A stretch of DNA of 64,000 nt from Variovorax paradoxus (GTDB taxonomy: Bacteria > Pseudomonadota > Gammaproteobacteria > Burkholderiales > Burkholderiaceae_C), in NCBI RefSeq assembly GCF_009755665.1, contig NZ_CP046622.1, forward strand, positions 3,534,001 through 3,598,000. Reading direction: 5' to 3'. Position numbers and translations under genes: made by a program. Shown piece by piece: positions 9,225-17,428 of the stretch (its first letter is position 1; every line of letters starts with the position of its first letter). Under the pieces are notes generated by a model. The model saw only the letters and a list, made by a program, of their open reading frames with translations, made no database searches and was not told the DNA's origin.

Positions 9225-10928
9225 CTAGCCCGAGGGTTGAGGCCGTTCGGTGCGCACGAGCACGGCGCCCTTGGACAGCGGGCTCACGTTGCGCCGGTAC
9301 TGCTGCAGCCAGCCGGTGTCGAAGGCAGGCGGCGGCGCCTGCCAGTCGGCGCGGCGCGCCTGGAGTTCGGCATCGGTCAATGCAATGTCGAGGCGGCGCG
9401 CGTCCAGGTCGATGGTGATCACGTCGCCATCGCGCACCAGCCCCAACGGCCCGCCGAGCGCGGCTTCGGGTGACACCTCGGCCACCACCAGCCCCTTGCA
9501 GACCAGGCCCGAAAGATGCCCGTCGGTCAAGATCGCGACCTGGTCACCCAGGCCCGCACCGTCGATGGCAAACACCACGCGCGAGGCCCCGCCGCCCATC
9601 GCAGGGCCGCCGCAGGCACCGGCGCCGCGCATCACGACCACCTGGCCCGGCACGATCTCGCCTTTCTTCAACGCGGCAATGGCGGCATCCGATGTCCAGA
9701 AGCACACCGCCGGACCGGTGAAGCTGCGCACCTTGCGTGGCGCGATGCCGGTCTTGATGAGGCCCGACTCGGGCGCGAGATTGCCGCGCAGCAGCACGAT
9801 GGCGGGCAGCGGCGCCACCGGCCGATCCATGGGGCGGATCACCTCCGGGTCGGCGACTCCGACGCTCTGCAGGTTGTCGGCCACGGTGCCGCCCGTGACG
9901 GTGGGCGCACTCGTGTCGAGCAACGGTGCAAGCTGCTTCATCAGTGCACGGCAACCGCCCGCCGCCTCGAAGGCCTCGATGCTGTGTTCGCCGATTGGCC
10001 GCACGCCGGCCAGCACCGGCGTCGTCGGGCCCAGGCTTTCGAACAGGCCGTACACGTCGACACCGCACTCGCCTTCGGTCGACACCGCCTGCAAGTGCTT
10101 AGCCGTGTTGAGCGAGGCGCCGATGGCCAGCACCGCGCGCACCGCGTTGGCAAAGGCGCCGGGCGTGAGGATGTCGCGCGGCTTGAGGTCGTCCCACACC
10201 ATTTGCACGATGCGCGTGCCGGCGGCGCGAACGTCGGCCATCATCTTTTGGCTCAGCGCGGCCACCGGTGCGCTGCCCGGCAAGGCCATGCCGAGCGCCT
10301 CGCAAACGATGTGCATCGAGTTGGCAGTGCCCAGGCCCGAGCACACGCCCGGCCCGCGGATCGCTTCGCGGCTCATGCCCACGAGTTCTTCGACCGGCAG
10401 GTGGCCGGTGACGGCATGCATCGCGCCGATGAACACTTCCTCGATGTCCATGTGCTTGCCGCGGTACTCGCCGCTGGGCTGGTAGCCGCAGGGCACGAGC
10501 AAAGTCGGAATGTTGAGCCGCGCCGCCGCCATGAGCTGGCCCGGCACGGTCTTGTCGCACGAAGTGAGGCACACCATGCCGTCGAGCTGCGCGCCCTCCA
10601 CGGCCACTTCGATGTCGTTGGTGACGAGGTCGCGCGCGCCGAGCATGTAGGCACCGCGTGCGCCGGCACCGGTGATGAAGTCGCTGGGCGCCGCGGTGCG
10701 TATCTCGAAGGGCACGCCGCCCGCGGCGCGGATCGCGGTCTTGATTTCCGCCGCCACCTTGTCAAGGTGGCTGAAGCACGCGGCCAGTTCCGACGAACTG
10801 TTGACGATCGCGATCTTCGGCTTCTCGCAGTCTTCTTCCGGAATGCCGAGCGCGCGCCAGTGCGCATTGCGCACCGACCAGAGGTACGAGCCGCGCGGAA
10901 AGTTGCTGCGCAGGGGGCGGGTAGTCAT
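9225..10928 (-). CDS. IlvD/Edd-family Fe-S dehydratase, probably for a hydroxy or sugar acid
   Basis: A protein of 567 aa in the dihydroxy-acid/phosphogluconate dehydratase family. Visible cluster-region motifs are TSCDKTVPGQLMAAARL, GPGVCSGLGTANSM and GACGGPAMGGGASR. The C-terminal EVSPEAALGGPLGLVRDGD is the usual swivel end. The canonical TDGRFSG motif reads TDGHLSG here and the early SEL-PCH motif reads SELAACFSH, so this is not a standard IlvD of valine synthesis. The ATG at 10928 overlaps the upstream AcnX small-subunit stop (ATGA). The neighbours (aconitase X, Bug proteins, FAD enzyme) point to carboxylate catabolism. The substrate is unknown. Confidence 0.88.
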   Translation of the reverse strand: MTTRPLRSNFPRGSYLWSVRNAHWRALGIPEEDCEKPKIAIVNSSSELAACFSHLDKVAAEIKTAIRAAGGVPFEIRTAAPSDFITGAGARGAYMLGARDLVTNDIEVAVEGAQLDGMVCLTSCDKTVPGQLMAAARLNIPTLLVPCGYQPSGEYRGKHMDIEEVFIGAMHAVTGHLPVEELVGMSREAIRGPGVCSGLGTANSMHIVCEALGMALPGSAPVAALSQKMMADVRAAGTRIVQMVWDDLKPRDILTPGAFANAVRAVLAIGASLNTAKHLQAVSTEGECGVDVYGLFESLGPTTPVLAGVRPIGEHSIEAFEAAGGCRALMKQLAPLLDTSAPTVTGGTVADNLQSVGVADPEVIRPMDRPVAPLPAIVLLRGNLAPESGLIKTGIAPRKVRSFTGPAVCFWTSDAAIAALKKGEIVPGQVVVMRGAGACGGPAMGGGASRVVFAIDGAGLGDQVAILTDGHLSGLVCKGLVVAEVSPEAALGGPLGLVRDGDVITIDLDARRLDIALTDAELQARRADWQAPPPAFDTGWLQQYRRNVSPLSKGAVLVRTERPQPSG

Positions 10929-11377
10929 GGGCGGTCTCCGGGTTTGTTCTTCTTGGTGATCTCGATCACGCCGCGGTCGGCGTCCACGCGCACCCAGTCT
11001 CCGGTCTCGATGCACTCGAGCGGGTCGCGCTCGAAGTCGGTCATCGAGGGCGAGTGCGTGACCACGGCACCCAGTGCCATCTTGGTGGTCATCTCGTTGA
11101 ACAGGAATGCCGCGGGCGCGGAGTTCATGAGCCGCGTCATATGGAACATGGCCGACCATCCCGACGACCCCTTGGCCCCCGGAAACACCAGCACCTTGCC
11201 CGCAAAGCTCTGGCCGCGCAGCTCGTGCCGCGTTTCGATGACGGTGCCGGTGCGCGGATCGATGCCGCCCCAGCCCGAAATGCGGTCGCGCGTGACGAGT
11301 GCCTCGCCTTCGGCCACGCCGCCGACCACCTTGCGGCCGCGGATGACGAGCGTGGATGTGTTGTCGCGTGCATTCAT
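10925..11377 (-). CDS. Aconitase X small (swivel) subunit, DUF126
   Basis: A protein of 150 aa matching the swivelling domain of aconitase X. VIRGRKVVGGVAEGEALV at the start and VLVFPGAKGSSGWSAMFH in the middle contain the conserved G-x-G-S-S loop that contributes to the active site. The catalytic domain is encoded separately just upstream (11499-12794), so this is the split form of AcnX. Its stop overlaps the dehydratase start by 4 bp (ATGA), implying coupling. Characterised AcnX proteins dehydrate cis-3-hydroxy-L-proline or mevalonate phosphate; which reaction applies here is open. Confidence 0.88.
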   Translation of the reverse strand: MNARDNTSTLVIRGRKVVGGVAEGEALVTRDRISGWGGIDPRTGTVIETRHELRGQSFAGKVLVFPGAKGSSGWSAMFHMTRLMNSAPAAFLFNEMTTKMALGAVVTHSPSMTDFERDPLECIETGDWVRVDADRGVIEITKKNKPGDRP

Positions 11378-11383
11378 GGTTTT

Positions 11384-11486
11384 GCTCCTTCCCCCGCTGG
11401 GGGAAGGTTGGGATGGGGGCGGGCAGAGCGCGCGACGGATGCGCCGCTGGCCCCCACCCCTGCCCTCCCCCAGAGGGGGAGGGAGA
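11384..11486. repeat. REP/BIME-like inverted repeat between the two AcnX subunit genes
   Basis: Two arms of about 38 bp face each other (11384-11424 and 11449-11486), and each contains its own small palindrome: CCTTCCCCCgctGGGGGAAGG on the left and CCCTCCCCCagaGGGGGAGGG on the right. Between them is a short GC-rich loop. The structure would fold strongly in RNA or single-stranded DNA and interrupts an otherwise tightly packed operon. It resembles dispersed palindromic repeats. No coding potential is seen. Confidence 0.8.
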
Positions 11487-11498
11487 AAATCCCGAGCC

Positions 11499-12794
11499 TC
11501 ATTGCATGCCCCCATTCCACCGCCCCGTGCACGCCGCATCGATGCATTCCGCCGTGCTGCCGAACCACGCCTGCACCCCAAGAATGGCGGGCAGGTAGTG
11601 CGCCTGCTTGGCTGAATCAAGCGCCACGGTCCTGGTGCCCTTGGGCACGGCGCGGCTCATGGCGGAGCAGCTGTCGGACATGATGATGCCGCCCGCATCC
11701 TCGATGATCCTGGTGTAGCCGTTGCGGTCGGCCAGCGACTTGATGGCGCGCGGCGTGAAGATCCACAGCTCGCAATCCGGGTGCACCTTGCGCCCTTCGA
11801 TGAGCTGCGCGGCCTCCCAGATCTGTTCGATGGTGTAGTGCGGGCAGCCGAGCATCACGTACTGCACCTCGGCTTCCTTGCCGGTCGCGTTGATCTTCTC
11901 GTAGGTGGCGCGGCGCTCGGCCTCTCCGTAGCGCAGCACCTCCACCGGCGCACGGCCGCCGAGCGCCTGCTCCAGCGTGAGCGCCTCGGGCGTGATGCCG
12001 GCGATGTGATACATCTCCACGCCGCCCGACGACGATGCCGCCGCGCCAAAGTGCTTGAGCCGCGGCAGGTTGGGCACACGGGCGATGCCGCGCTTGCTGT
12101 GCACCACCGGCACGCGCTCCTGCACGTGCTCGCCGATGTAGTAGCCGAGCAAGCCCCAGTCCTGCACCGATTCGACCTCGACGTCGAGCTCGACCAAATG
12201 CGTCGCGCGGCGGTTCTCGTCGAGGTGGTAGCCCCAGTAGGGAATGCGCCCGGTGAGCATGGCCGCGCCGGTGCTCTCGCGCCCTTCGGTATTGGTGCGC
12301 GCGCCGAGCACCGAGTTGCAATACACCACGGCCGACGATTCCATCCACGCGCAGTGCTCGCCGCGCGTGGGAATGTTGCCCACCTGGTAGGGCGTGCAGG
12401 TGTTCATGATCTGCGCACCCAGGCCTGCCGCGTGGCGCTCGCTCTTGTTGTAGAACTGCACGATCTCCTCGCTCACGCCCATGCGCTCGGGCTGGCCGGG
12501 GTCGAAGCCCAGTTGCAGGTGGCTGGTGAAGACCTTGAACTTCGGAATCTCGACGGTCTCCTGGCTGTCGAGGCTGAACTCGGAGAACACCGCGTCCATG
12601 CCGCCGCCCTTGGCCAGCGCGAAGTCGCGCTGGAACGGCGTGGTCGAGGTGATGGTGGCGCAGACGTTGCGCGTTTCCACCAGCCGCTCGGCGCCCAGCG
12701 CTTCGCCGTAGCGCATCAGAAGGTCCATCGCCTTCTGCACGGCCGGTCCGTCCCGGCCGTCCATCATGGCTTTTTCTTCATCGCTCAGGTACAT
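11499..12794 (-). CDS. Aconitase X catalytic (large) subunit, DUF521
   Basis: A protein of 431 aa beginning MYLSDEEKAMMDG, the usual start of the AcnX catalytic domain. Signature stretches are IPTRGEHCAWMESSAVVYCN and SVLGARTNTEGRESTGAAML near residues 146-184, plus SDSCSAMSRAVPKG near 380. Conserved Cys residues in TCTPYQ, YCNSVLG and DSCSAM are candidates for cluster or substrate binding. With the swivel subunit (10925-11377) it should form a heteromeric hydro-lyase. No proline racemase, pyrroline-carboxylate reductase or mevalonate gene is nearby, so neither known AcnX pathway is supported by context. Confidence 0.9.
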   Translation of the reverse strand: MYLSDEEKAMMDGRDGPAVQKAMDLLMRYGEALGAERLVETRNVCATITSTTPFQRDFALAKGGGMDAVFSEFSLDSQETVEIPKFKVFTSHLQLGFDPGQPERMGVSEEIVQFYNKSERHAAGLGAQIMNTCTPYQVGNIPTRGEHCAWMESSAVVYCNSVLGARTNTEGRESTGAAMLTGRIPYWGYHLDENRRATHLVELDVEVESVQDWGLLGYYIGEHVQERVPVVHSKRGIARVPNLPRLKHFGAAASSSGGVEMYHIAGITPEALTLEQALGGRAPVEVLRYGEAERRATYEKINATGKEAEVQYVMLGCPHYTIEQIWEAAQLIEGRKVHPDCELWIFTPRAIKSLADRNGYTRIIEDAGGIIMSDSCSAMSRAVPKGTRTVALDSAKQAHYLPAILGVQAWFGSTAECIDAACTGRWNGGMQ

Positions 12795-12848
12795 GACCTG
12801 TGTCTCCGTTCTTGTGTGGTCGTGGGAGGCCGGCCCGTGCCGGCCCTG

Positions 12849-13697
12849 CTAGCCCGGTGAAGGCGTAGGCGTAGGCACGTGCCCGCCGATGTCGCGCGCA
12901 ATGGTCAGCGCAATGTCGTGCAGGCGCGGTGCCAGTTCGTTGCGCAGGCGCTCTTCGGTGAACACGAAAGCCGCGCCGCCGCCGTTGAGCGACATCACTT
13001 CGCCGTCGGGCCCGATGAGGGGCACCGACACCGAATTGATCTCGCGGTGAAACTCGCCGAGCGAGAGGCAATAGCCCAGCCGCCGGGCTTCGCCGATGGC
13101 GCGAGTCATGCCGGGCGCAATGCTGTCCCACTCGGGACCGCGCAGGAGGCGCATCGAATCGATGAGCTGGTTGCGCTGCGCCTCGGGCAGTGCCGAAAGG
13201 TACGCACGGCCCAGGGCCGAATTGGCCAGCGGCGCGCGAGAGCCCACGTCGAGCCGGGCCGACAGCATCGACGAGCGCGGCCGACAAGCCTCGATCAGCA
13301 CCATCTCCATGCCGTCGCGTATGGCCAGGTAGACCGAGGCGCCCACCTCCTCCGCCATGGCCTGCATGCTGGGCCGCGCCGCGGCGCGCACGTCGAGGCT
13401 GCCCAGGAACACGCGCGACAGCGACACCACGCCAGGGCCGAGCATGAAGCGGTCGGCCACCTGCGCGGCCTTGAGCATGCCCATGGAGAGCAGCGTGGCG
13501 ACGAGCCGGTTGACCGTGGGCCGAGGAATACCGGTCATGCGCGCGATGTCTGCATGGCCCAGCACGGGGCGCTCTTCGCTGAAGCAGCGCAGCACCGAGA
13601 TGCCGCGCTCCAGCGCGCTCACGGTGTCGGAGCGGTCGCCGCGCGCATCGGCGGCCTCCGATGCGGAAAAAGAGGTGTCGTTTTTGTCAGTGGACAT
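12849..13697 (-). CDS. IclR-family transcriptional regulator
   Basis: A protein of 282 aa with an N-terminal winged helix (VSALERGISVLRCFSEERPV, then MTGIPRPTVNRLVATL) and a C-terminal IclR effector domain (YCLSLGEFHREINSVSVPLI). I start it at 13697 (MSTDKND); the longer open frame is not supported. It lies between the FAD oxidoreductase and AcnX genes on the same strand, and the divergent FAD/Bug promoters 1.5 kb away are its likely targets. GAACATT-type half sites occur in that intergenic region (AATGTTC near 15272 and GAACATT near 15372), but this is only suggestive. Confidence 0.9.
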   Translation of the reverse strand: MSTDKNDTSFSASEAADARGDRSDTVSALERGISVLRCFSEERPVLGHADIARMTGIPRPTVNRLVATLLSMGMLKAAQVADRFMLGPGVVSLSRVFLGSLDVRAAARPSMQAMAEEVGASVYLAIRDGMEMVLIEACRPRSSMLSARLDVGSRAPLANSALGRAYLSALPEAQRNQLIDSMRLLRGPEWDSIAPGMTRAIGEARRLGYCLSLGEFHREINSVSVPLIGPDGEVMSLNGGGAAFVFTEERLRNELAPRLHDIALTIARDIGGHVPTPTPSPG

Positions 13698-13776
13698 GGA
13701 AGAACCCGTTGCAAGACTCAGGACTGTGCAATGTAGAGGCTCGCGGGAAAGGTCGACCGGGCTCATGGCAAGACAT

Positions 13777-15228
13777 TCAGGCGCCGGCTTCGGCAACGGC
13801 CGGTGCATGCGCACCCTGCCCGGCACCGGCCCGCAGGTACACGCCCTGCGCGAGCAGCGCCGACTGCAGCGCGCCCACATCGACAAAGCGCGGCTCGATG
13901 CCGCCCTGCGAGGCCAGCGCCGCCGCCACGCCCGCCGCCTGGCCGGTGATCCAGCACTGCGGAATCTCGCGCATGAAGCCGTGCGAGTTGCGGTCGCATG
14001 AAATGTGGCGCCCGCAGGCCAGCAGGCCGTCGAGCTGCTGCGGCACCAACGCGCCGTAGGGAATGGAGATGTTCGGAAACTTGGGCGACACCGCGGGCGT
14101 TACGCCCACCTCATCGGCCAGAGCCACGCCGTCGGGCCACTGGCTGCGCAGCACCGCACCCACCCCGCTGAGGCGCCGCGCATGGCGCACGCCGATCTGC
14201 GGCGCGCTCAGCATCAGGTAGGCATCTTCAAAGCCCGGCGCATGCGCCTTGAAGTAGTCCAGGTGCGCGGCCATGGCGCGATGCGAGCGCACCTCCACGG
14301 CCGTGAGGTCGTCCACGTCCAGCGCCGAGTAGCCCGACTGGCGCGGCCCCATGAACAACGCCACGTCGTTGCGCCACGAGACGAACGGCCGCTCGAACAG
14401 GCCGCACACTTCGCGCCCGCGCGCCATGAAGGCGCTGAACGCCTCGGGCTGGCCGGCCTTGAATTCGATCCAGCGGTTCATGTCCACGCCGCCGAAGAGC
14501 CACGAGGTGTTCATGCAGTGGTGCACGTCGGCTTCTTCGATGTCGTTGACATAGGCGGCGCCGGCTCGCGCAAACAGGTCGCCGTCGCCGGTGGCGTCGA
14601 CCACCACGTCGGCCATGATGGCCATGCGGCCTTCCTTGCTCTCGAAGACCACGCCCTTCACGGCGCCGTCCTGCACGATGGGAATGGCAGCCCAGGAGTG
14701 ATAGATGAGCTTGACCTTGCGCTCCAGCACGATTTCTTGCGACAGGAGCTTGAGCCGCTCGGGGTCGATGGTAGGCGACCAGGTGACGACGCCGTGATAC
14801 GCGGCCGTGCGCTGCGACCAGTGCGCGGCCTTGGCCGCGTCTTGCGAGCCCCAGTCTTCCCGCGAGGGGCCGGCAATGGCATCGGCCGGCAGGCGGTCGA
14901 ACAGTTCTTCGGCAAAGCCGCGGATCACCAGCTTGCCTTCCCAGTCGGTCATGCGGTCGATCCAGATCACGAGGCCGCCGGTGGAAAGGCCGCCCAGGTG
15001 GTTGTAGCGCTCGAGCAGCGCCACGTCGGCGCCCGCGCGGGCGGCAGCCGCGGCGGCCGCGGTGCCCGAAGGCCCGCCGCCCACAACCAGCACGCCGCAG
15101 CGGTGATAGACCGGAATGTTCTTGCCGGGCTCCGCCCAGGTGCCGTGGTCAGGACGCTTGACGCGGCTGTCGCGGTCGAAGATGTCGGAGCTGAGGATGC
15201 GCTCGTCGGTGCGGACGACAGTTTTCAT
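13777..15228 (-). CDS. FAD-dependent oxidoreductase (FAD_oxidored family)
   Basis: A protein of 483 aa with a Rossmann FAD-binding motif CGVLVVGGGPSGTAAAAAAA near residue 45, followed by LLERYNHLGGLSTGG, the second FAD contact of this family. VVDATGDGDLFARAGA near residue 215 and GLLACGRHIS...ITGQAAGVAAALA near the end are further FAD-domain hallmarks. I chose ATG 15228 (MKTVVRTDERIL). It is the first gene of the minus-strand island and divergent from two Bug genes. It probably oxidises or reduces the imported acid or a dehydration product; the substrate is not known. Confidence 0.88.
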   Translation of the reverse strand: MKTVVRTDERILSSDIFDRDSRVKRPDHGTWAEPGKNIPVYHRCGVLVVGGGPSGTAAAAAAARAGADVALLERYNHLGGLSTGGLVIWIDRMTDWEGKLVIRGFAEELFDRLPADAIAGPSREDWGSQDAAKAAHWSQRTAAYHGVVTWSPTIDPERLKLLSQEIVLERKVKLIYHSWAAIPIVQDGAVKGVVFESKEGRMAIMADVVVDATGDGDLFARAGAAYVNDIEEADVHHCMNTSWLFGGVDMNRWIEFKAGQPEAFSAFMARGREVCGLFERPFVSWRNDVALFMGPRQSGYSALDVDDLTAVEVRSHRAMAAHLDYFKAHAPGFEDAYLMLSAPQIGVRHARRLSGVGAVLRSQWPDGVALADEVGVTPAVSPKFPNISIPYGALVPQQLDGLLACGRHISCDRNSHGFMREIPQCWITGQAAGVAAALASQGGIEPRFVDVGALQSALLAQGVYLRAGAGQGAHAPAVAEAGA

Positions 15229-15395
15229 GAATGAGTGTCTTGGATGGGCTGTTTCGTCGTATTTTGATTTCAATGTTCATTTTGTCAAACACAAAAGCTT
15301 GAAAACAGCGCGACTTCGGGGTATTCCCTAGGTTATGTGGATTTTTATGGATTTCTAAATCAATATAAGAAGAACATTCATAAACGGAGACATCG

Positions 15396-16394
15396 ATGAA
15401 GAAACCCCGCGGCACCCGCCGTGCGTTCGGCGCTGCACTCGGCGCGGCGGCCTTGCTGGGCTTGGCGCCCTTGGCCCTGGCGCAAGACTTTCCGGTGCGC
15501 GGCGGCAAGCCGATACGCATCGTGGTGGGCTTTACCGCCGGCGGCGGCACCGATGCCCAGGCGCGCATCGTGGCGCAGAAGCTCGGCGAGGTGCTGGGCA
15601 CCGGCGTGATCGTCGACAACAAGCCCGGTGCCAGCACCATGCTCGCCGCGAGCGAGGTGGCGCGTGCGCTGCCCGACGGCTACACGCTGCTCTACGCGCC
15701 CTCTTCGACCATGGCGCAGAACCCGCACACCTTCTCGCAGGTGCCCTACGACCCGTTCAAGGACTTCACCGCCATTTCGATGGGCGGCCGCGGCCCGCTG
15801 GTGCTGTCGGTGAGCACCACCGTGCCCGCCAGCAACGTGAAGGAACTCATCGCCTACGTGAAGGCCAACCCCGGCAAGGTGAGCTACGCCTCCTTTGGCG
15901 CGGGCACTTCGTCGCACATCTACGGCGAGGCCTTCGTCAAGAAGGCCGGCATCGACGCGGTGCACATTCCCTACAAGGGCGGGTCGGACGCGGCCAAGGA
16001 CCTGATCGGCGGCCGCGTGCAGTACATGTTCGATTCGGCCTCCTCGGCGCTCATCACCTCGGCCACCGGCAAGGTGAAGATCCTGGCGATTGCCGCCAAC
16101 GCGCGCATTGCAGCCCTGCCCGACGTGCCCACCTTCGCCGAGCAAGGCGTCACCGGGCTCGACTTGCCCAGCTGGCTCGGCTTCTACGGCCCGGCGCACA
16201 TGCCCGCGCCGGTCGTCGCCAGGCTCAACACCGCACTCACACAGGTGCTGGCGATGCCGCAGGTGCGCGAGTTCTACCGATCGGGCGGCTACGAAGCCGG
16301 CGCCTCCACGCCGGAGGAATTTGCAAGCGTCACGCGTTCGAGCTACGAACGCTGGGGCGCGATGGTGCAGCAGGTGGGGTTGGCCAGGCAATGA
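15396..16394 (+). CDS. Bug-family solute-binding protein (first of tandem pair)
   Basis: A periplasmic binding protein of 332 aa with signal peptide MKKPRGTRRAFGAALGAAAL and cleavage near LALAQD. Bug hallmarks are PIRIVVGFTAGGGTDAQ, NKPGASTMLAA and PDGYTLLYAPSS. An upstream GGAGAC is appropriately spaced. It is divergent from the FAD oxidoreductase and overlaps the next Bug gene by 4 bp (ATGA). It probably binds a small carboxylate for uptake or sensing, related to the dehydratase island. Confidence 0.92.
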   Translation: MKKPRGTRRAFGAALGAAALLGLAPLALAQDFPVRGGKPIRIVVGFTAGGGTDAQARIVAQKLGEVLGTGVIVDNKPGASTMLAASEVARALPDGYTLLYAPSSTMAQNPHTFSQVPYDPFKDFTAISMGGRGPLVLSVSTTVPASNVKELIAYVKANPGKVSYASFGAGTSSHIYGEAFVKKAGIDAVHIPYKGGSDAAKDLIGGRVQYMFDSASSALITSATGKVKILAIAANARIAALPDVPTFAEQGVTGLDLPSWLGFYGPAHMPAPVVARLNTALTQVLAMPQVREFYRSGGYEAGASTPEEFASVTRSSYERWGAMVQQVGLARQ

Positions 16395-17407
16395 ACCGCT
16401 CGCCCTTTTTCAGCCGCCGCCGCATGGCCGCGTGCCTTGGCCTCGGCATCGCACTTGGCGCAACCGCATTGCCGCCCAGCGTGCTCGCGGCCGAACCCGC
16501 GGCCTTCCCCGAAAAGGGCCGCAGCATCCGCATCGTGCTCGGCCTGGCAGCGGGGGGCGCCTCCGATGCGCAGGCGCGCTTTGTCGCCAACAAGCTCGGC
16601 GAGGTGCTGCAGACACCTGTCATCGTCGAGAACCGGCCGGGAGCGAGCTTCATCCTTGCCACCGAGGAAGTGATTCGCGCCGCGCCTGATGGCTACACGA
16701 TGATGTACGCGCCTTCTTCCGTGGTCGCGCAGAACCCGCAGACGCTGGCGCAAGTGCGCTACGACCCGTTCAAGGACCTGACCCCCCTCTCGCTCGGCGC
16801 ACGCGGGCCGCTGGTGCTTACGGTGCATGCGAGCGTGCCGGCGCGCACGGTGCAGGAGCTCGTGGCCTACATCAAGGCCAACCCCGGGAAGATGAGCTAC
16901 GCGTCCTTCGGCACCGGCACCTCGTCGCACATCTACGGCGAGGCCTTCGCGCAAAAGGCGGGGCTGGACGTGGTGCACGTGCCCTACAAGGGCGGCGCCG
17001 ATGCCGCGAAGGACTTTCTTGCAGGCCGCGTGCAGTACTACTTCGATGCGGCGCCCAACGCCATCCAGAACACCGCCACGGGCAAGGTTCGCATGCTGGC
17101 GGTGGCCGCGCCGAAACGCAGCGCGATGCTGCCCGACGTGCCCACCATGACCGAGCAAGGCGTTGCCGGCGTCGACATGCCGAGCTGGCTCGGCTTCTAC
17201 GGGCCCGCGCGCATGCCGGCGCCCGTCGTCGCCAAGCTCAACGGCGCGCTCGCACAGGTGCTGGCGATGCCGGCCACGCGCGACTTCTTCCGCCAGGGCG
17301 CCTACGAAGCCGAGTCATCGAGCCCCGCCCAGTTGGCCGAGCTCACGCGAGCCACTTACGACCAGTGGGGCGACATGATCCGCAAGCTGGGGCTGGTGAA
17401 GCAATAG
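16391..17407 (+). CDS. Bug-family solute-binding protein (second of tandem pair)
   Basis: A protein of 338 aa, clearly a paralogue of the preceding gene product. Long shared runs include KANPGK-SYASFG, GTSSHIYGEAF, PSWLGFYGPA and QVLAMP, so the pair looks like a tandem duplication that has diverged moderately. Its own signal peptide (MNRSPFFSRRRMAACLGLGI) carries an RRRMA stretch that may favour Tat export. It starts within the stop of its neighbour (ATGA). Two receptors may bind different forms of the same substrate. No membrane components of a TTT transporter are nearby. Confidence 0.92.
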   Translation: MNRSPFFSRRRMAACLGLGIALGATALPPSVLAAEPAAFPEKGRSIRIVLGLAAGGASDAQARFVANKLGEVLQTPVIVENRPGASFILATEEVIRAAPDGYTMMYAPSSVVAQNPQTLAQVRYDPFKDLTPLSLGARGPLVLTVHASVPARTVQELVAYIKANPGKMSYASFGTGTSSHIYGEAFAQKAGLDVVHVPYKGGADAAKDFLAGRVQYYFDAAPNAIQNTATGKVRMLAVAAPKRSAMLPDVPTMTEQGVAGVDMPSWLGFYGPARMPAPVVAKLNGALAQVLAMPATRDFFRQGAYEAESSSPAQLAELTRATYDQWGDMIRKLGLVKQ

Positions 17408-17428
17408 CGGGGCGTCGGCTGCGAGCGC

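Noticed and set aside
15229..15395. IclR operator from AATGTTC/GAACATT half sites
   Set aside because: The half sites are about 100 bp apart and common in AT-rich promoters; not enough for a feature.
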